Source: Acetobacterium tundrae
GTDB taxonomy: Bacteria; Bacillota; Clostridia; Eubacteriales; Eubacteriaceae
Assembly (NCBI RefSeq): GCF_008086615.1
Contig: NZ_RXYB01000004.1
Span: 124,001-188,000 of the forward strand
Reading direction: 5' to 3'
Length of the DNA: 64,000 nucleotides
The notes beneath the pieces are model-generated. The model ran no database searches and was not told where the DNA came from. It worked only from the letters and a program-made list of their open reading frames with translations. Below are positions 61,610-64,000 of this stretch, one piece after another. The translations under genes and the position numbers were made by a program. Numbering within the stretch: the stretch's first letter is position 1; each line of letters opens with the position of its first letter.

Positions 61610-63631
61610 ATGATGATATTAGACACCAGGATTCAGATTGTCACCATATGTTTTTTTATAATCGTATATTTTGATCATATCAAGAATAAAAAATTACCAC
61701 TTTTATCGAATTATTTTTTTTCAACGATGCTTTTTTTTACAGCAGGAAATTTATTTTTTGACCTTGCTAAAGTATATACCATCATATATATGGATATGGT
61801 TTCACCGCTGATTAATCGATTATGCAATCAGCTTTTTTATGCAACGCTAATCATGATTGTGGCATTTTTGTTCTGGTATGTTGAAATTCTAGGGCATAAT
61901 CAGAAACGAATGGAATGGAAAAAGTTGACATTTAGTCTTTTGTTGCTTATTTTCCCGATGTATATGATCGTGTTTGGTGAACTGAATTATTATATTGATG
62001 ATAATCAAGTTTATGCTTATGGATCAATGGCAGATGCCTTCTCGTTAACTGTTCTGATTTATGGCATCATGATTATTATCGACACTTTTTTATATAAGGA
62101 TACAATTGGTAAAGATAACCGTTTTGCCATTCGACTTGGTATCATGGTTTTGATTGGAGGCGTGGTCATTCAATTCTTCAATCATGGACTGCTCACGTTA
62201 GGGGTGACCATTACGCTCATGATTCTATTTATTTACTTATCTCTTGAAAACCCTAAGGAATATATGGATGAAGATACAGGAACTTTTAACAAAAGAGCAT
62301 TTCATCTGATGATGGAAGAAAAAAAAGAAGCAGACAGACCGCTGATTCTTGTGAGTGTAGTAGTTGATGATTTGAATAAAATTCAAACCATGGTGGGACA
62401 TGACCGCACCAATCATGTGCTTAAAATCATTGGTGATCAGATGAATGAAGTATTTCAGCTTGAGGAGCATTTTCATGGAAAAATGATGAAACAGGTATAT
62501 GAATTCAGTATGCAACACAAGCGAAAAATGATTAAAAACACCTTTTTATCGAGTGCTTATCATACCCGAAGCAATGTGATGACTTTTTTAATCGAGCAGC
62601 CCCTGGAATCCATCCAGGATCAATTGAATCAGATCTCAATGTTTATCAAAGAACCGATCACTTGTTCACAATACACCATTGCAATAAAAGCACACATAGA
62701 TGTTATTTTAACAGATGTATACAAAGAACAGTCTAACTGTGACGAAGTATATGAAATGATGAATTATATGGCAAACCATAATGAAGCACGATCTGATACT
62801 AATGTTCATTTTCTGAATGAGGAGATCATCAGTAAAAAGATGCGTTACACGACGATTAAAAATATCCTTCGGGATGCCATTGCAAACCAGGGTTTTGATA
62901 TGGTATATCAGCCGATTTATCATGCAAAGACAGGGGATTTTCTTTCGGCAGAAGCACTGGTACGCTTAACCGATACCACCACAGTCGGTTTTGTCTCACC
63001 GGAAGAGTTTATTCCCATTGCTGAGAAAAAAGGAATGATGATGGAGTTGGGTCAGATCGTATTTGAAAAAGTTTGTGCTTTTGCCCGTGAAAAGTGCCTT
63101 CAGGAAATAGGGATTGAGTATATTGAAGTTAATTTATCCGGTATTCAGTGTGTGCATCCGGATCTACCCAGTCAGTTGCAGAAGATTATGCAGAAATATG
63201 AAATAACACCGGGTTTTATCAATTTGGAAATTACAGAAACCGCATTTGTGGAGTCAGGAGAAATGCTCCAGGTAAATATGCATAAACTCAGGGAGATGGG
63301 TTGCAGCTTTTCAATGGACGATTTTGGAACCGGCTACTCTAACCTGTCTCGGATGGCAAAAGTAACATATGATCTAATAAAACTCGATAAAAGTTTAATT
63401 TGGCCTTGTTTCTCTGAAGAAAGCGGGAAAGCCAATGCAATTTTAGAAAGTGTGATTCGGTTGCTACATCAATTGAATGTCAAAATTGTAGCAGAGGGTG
63501 TGGAAACAGAAGAAATGGCGATCTACCTGAATGAACACGGGGTAACCTGCTTGCAGGGATATTATTATTCAAAACCTATTGGTGAAGAGGCGTATTATAA
63601 TTTTCTAATCAACGATCATGGGAGGAGATAA
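61610..63631 (+). CDS. Membrane EAL phosphodiesterase with degenerate GGDEF
   Basis: A 673-residue protein. Six to seven membrane helices (~1-215), a GGDEF-fold region that keeps the shape (EDTGTFNKRAFHLMMEEKKE; VVVDDLNKIQTMVGHDRTNH) but has no GGDEF motif, and a complete EAL domain: SAEALVRL, NLSGIQCVHPDL, LEITETAFVESG, SMDDFGTGYSNLSRM, IKLDKSLI, VAEGVETEEM. It should degrade c-di-GMP to pGpG, with the dead GGDEF possibly binding GTP. GATGGAG precedes the ATG. Monocistronic. Confidence 0.9.
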   Translation: MMILDTRIQIVTICFFIIVYFDHIKNKKLPLLSNYFFSTMLFFTAGNLFFDLAKVYTIIYMDMVSPLINRLCNQLFYATLIMIVAFLFWYVEILGHNQKRMEWKKLTFSLLLLIFPMYMIVFGELNYYIDDNQVYAYGSMADAFSLTVLIYGIMIIIDTFLYKDTIGKDNRFAIRLGIMVLIGGVVIQFFNHGLLTLGVTITLMILFIYLSLENPKEYMDEDTGTFNKRAFHLMMEEKKEADRPLILVSVVVDDLNKIQTMVGHDRTNHVLKIIGDQMNEVFQLEEHFHGKMMKQVYEFSMQHKRKMIKNTFLSSAYHTRSNVMTFLIEQPLESIQDQLNQISMFIKEPITCSQYTIAIKAHIDVILTDVYKEQSNCDEVYEMMNYMANHNEARSDTNVHFLNEEIISKKMRYTTIKNILRDAIANQGFDMVYQPIYHAKTGDFLSAEALVRLTDTTTVGFVSPEEFIPIAEKKGMMMELGQIVFEKVCAFAREKCLQEIGIEYIEVNLSGIQCVHPDLPSQLQKIMQKYEITPGFINLEITETAFVESGEMLQVNMHKLREMGCSFSMDDFGTGYSNLSRMAKVTYDLIKLDKSLIWPCFSEESGKANAILESVIRLLHQLNVKIVAEGVETEEMAIYLNEHGVTCLQGYYYSKPIGEEAYYNFLINDHGRR

Positions 63632-63722
63632 TCATTAACTTAAGACCAAGATTTTCTGATGACCGATTGTGCTATAATGTACTAAATGAAAATTCTGTTG
63701 AAACAATAGTAAGGAGAAAGTT

Positions 63723-64000
63723 ATGGCAAAAGCAATAATTGCAAGTGGCGTTTGTGGTTTTACAACCGAGGTAAAGGCAGAAAGTTCAGGCCAGGGCATT
63801 GTTACCCTGGAAATTCTGACCGATTGTCCCGCTTTTCAGAAATTAAATGATGCTTTAAAAGAAGTTGATGGGATGGCTTGTGTCTTTGGCAAGATCGGTG
63901 AAGGACCTATCTATGAAGCCTGCCGTGTTAATTGCAAGCATGCAGCTTGTCCGGTTCCTATGGGAATAACCAAAGCAGTGGAAGTTGCCGCCGGTTTAGC
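63723..64000 (+). CDS. DUF6951-like Cys-containing protein (3' end outside window)
   Basis: 92 codons are visible: AKAIIASGVCGFTTEVKAES, IVTLEILTDCPAFQKLNDAL, then CVFGKIGEGPIYEACRVNCK and HAACPVPMGITKAVEVAAGL. Five Cys in C-G, DC, AC, NC and AC positions suggest a metal centre. The pattern fits the DUF6951 family of anaerobes. AAGGAGAAAG precedes the ATG. The gene continues past the window. Confidence 0.7.
   Translation, partial: MAKAIIASGVCGFTTEVKAESSGQGIVTLEILTDCPAFQKLNDALKEVDGMACVFGKIGEGPIYEACRVNCKHAACPVPMGITKAVEVAAGL

Noticed and set aside
1-64000. CRISPR arrays, tRNA or rRNA genes, prophage
   Set aside because: No regularly spaced repeats, no cloverleaf or rRNA signature, and no phage structural genes were noticed by eye; a tRNAscan or CRISPR search was not possible.

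Overview
The window looks like a chromosomal segment of a low-GC, anaerobic, Gram-positive Clostridia-type bacterium; the best guess is Acetobacterium or a close Eubacteriaceae relative. Reasons: A/T-rich Firmicutes-style ribosome sites (AGGAGG) and intrinsic terminators, ArsA-like ATPases with an HSP20-like tail, a ferredoxin, a UroD/MtaA-like protein, DUF2284, DUF3786 and DUF6951 family proteins typical of strict anaerobes, PadR/TetR/MarR/AraC one-component regulators, and many c-di-GMP proteins. The genus is an inference. No rRNA, tRNA, CRISPR array, prophage or intact insertion sequence was seen.

Layout. 1-2.3 kb: tandem ArsA-like ATPases with a small linker protein. 2.3-5.8 kb: a secreted Cthe_2159-type lipoprotein, an AraC regulator and a DMT exporter. 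5.9-11.8 kb: a two-component/ABC locus (response regulator, ABC pair, histidine kinase, second ABC pair) with two near-identical promoters carrying the same direct-repeat box. 12-19.9 kb: small unknown proteins, a 7TMR-DISM diguanylate cyclase, an ABC-F protein, a MarR/Bcr-CflA drug efflux pair and an RsmH-like methyltransferase. 20.3-23.9 kb: an ABC-ATPase remnant, a GT2 glycosyltransferase, a flippase-like membrane protein and UDP-galactopyranose mutase. 24-27.5 kb: a putative hydrogenase-system regulator, a GAP-family exporter, two GNATs, a ferredoxin, a transposase scar and an ABM-fold protein. 27.6-33.7 kb: a second two-component/ABC (FtsX) operon and a PadR/HAAS pair.

33.7-41.3 kb is strikingly decayed: a SatD-family remnant, a frameshifted GGDEF gene, a YciI gene with a truncated duplicate, a DUF2284 gene broken in an A7 run, a truncated AraC gene, orphan C-terminal fragments and long hairpins. 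41.4-49.6 kb: a solute-binding lipoprotein next to a Cache-GGDEF-EAL sensor, a UroD-like protein and a membrane MutS-like ATPase. 49.7-53 kb: a hydrolase/TetR pair, a GNAT and another TetR, both repressors with large palindromes. 53.3-56.7 kb: TetR, radical SAM/SPASM protein and histidine kinase, followed by a decayed DUF2284/DUF3786 copy. 58.7-61.3 kb holds an intact MarR, Fe-S protein, DUF2284, DUF3786 operon, with a matching terminator after each copy. The window ends in an EAL phosphodiesterase and the start of a DUF6951 gene.

Recurring themes: (i) self-regulated repressor modules with visible operators, (ii) five c-di-GMP turnover/sensor genes (one decayed), and (iii) scattered, partly duplicated cysteine-rich Fe-S or metal-binding proteins (DUF2284 three times, DUF3786, DUF6951, QueG-like, radical SAM) with no assigned pathway.
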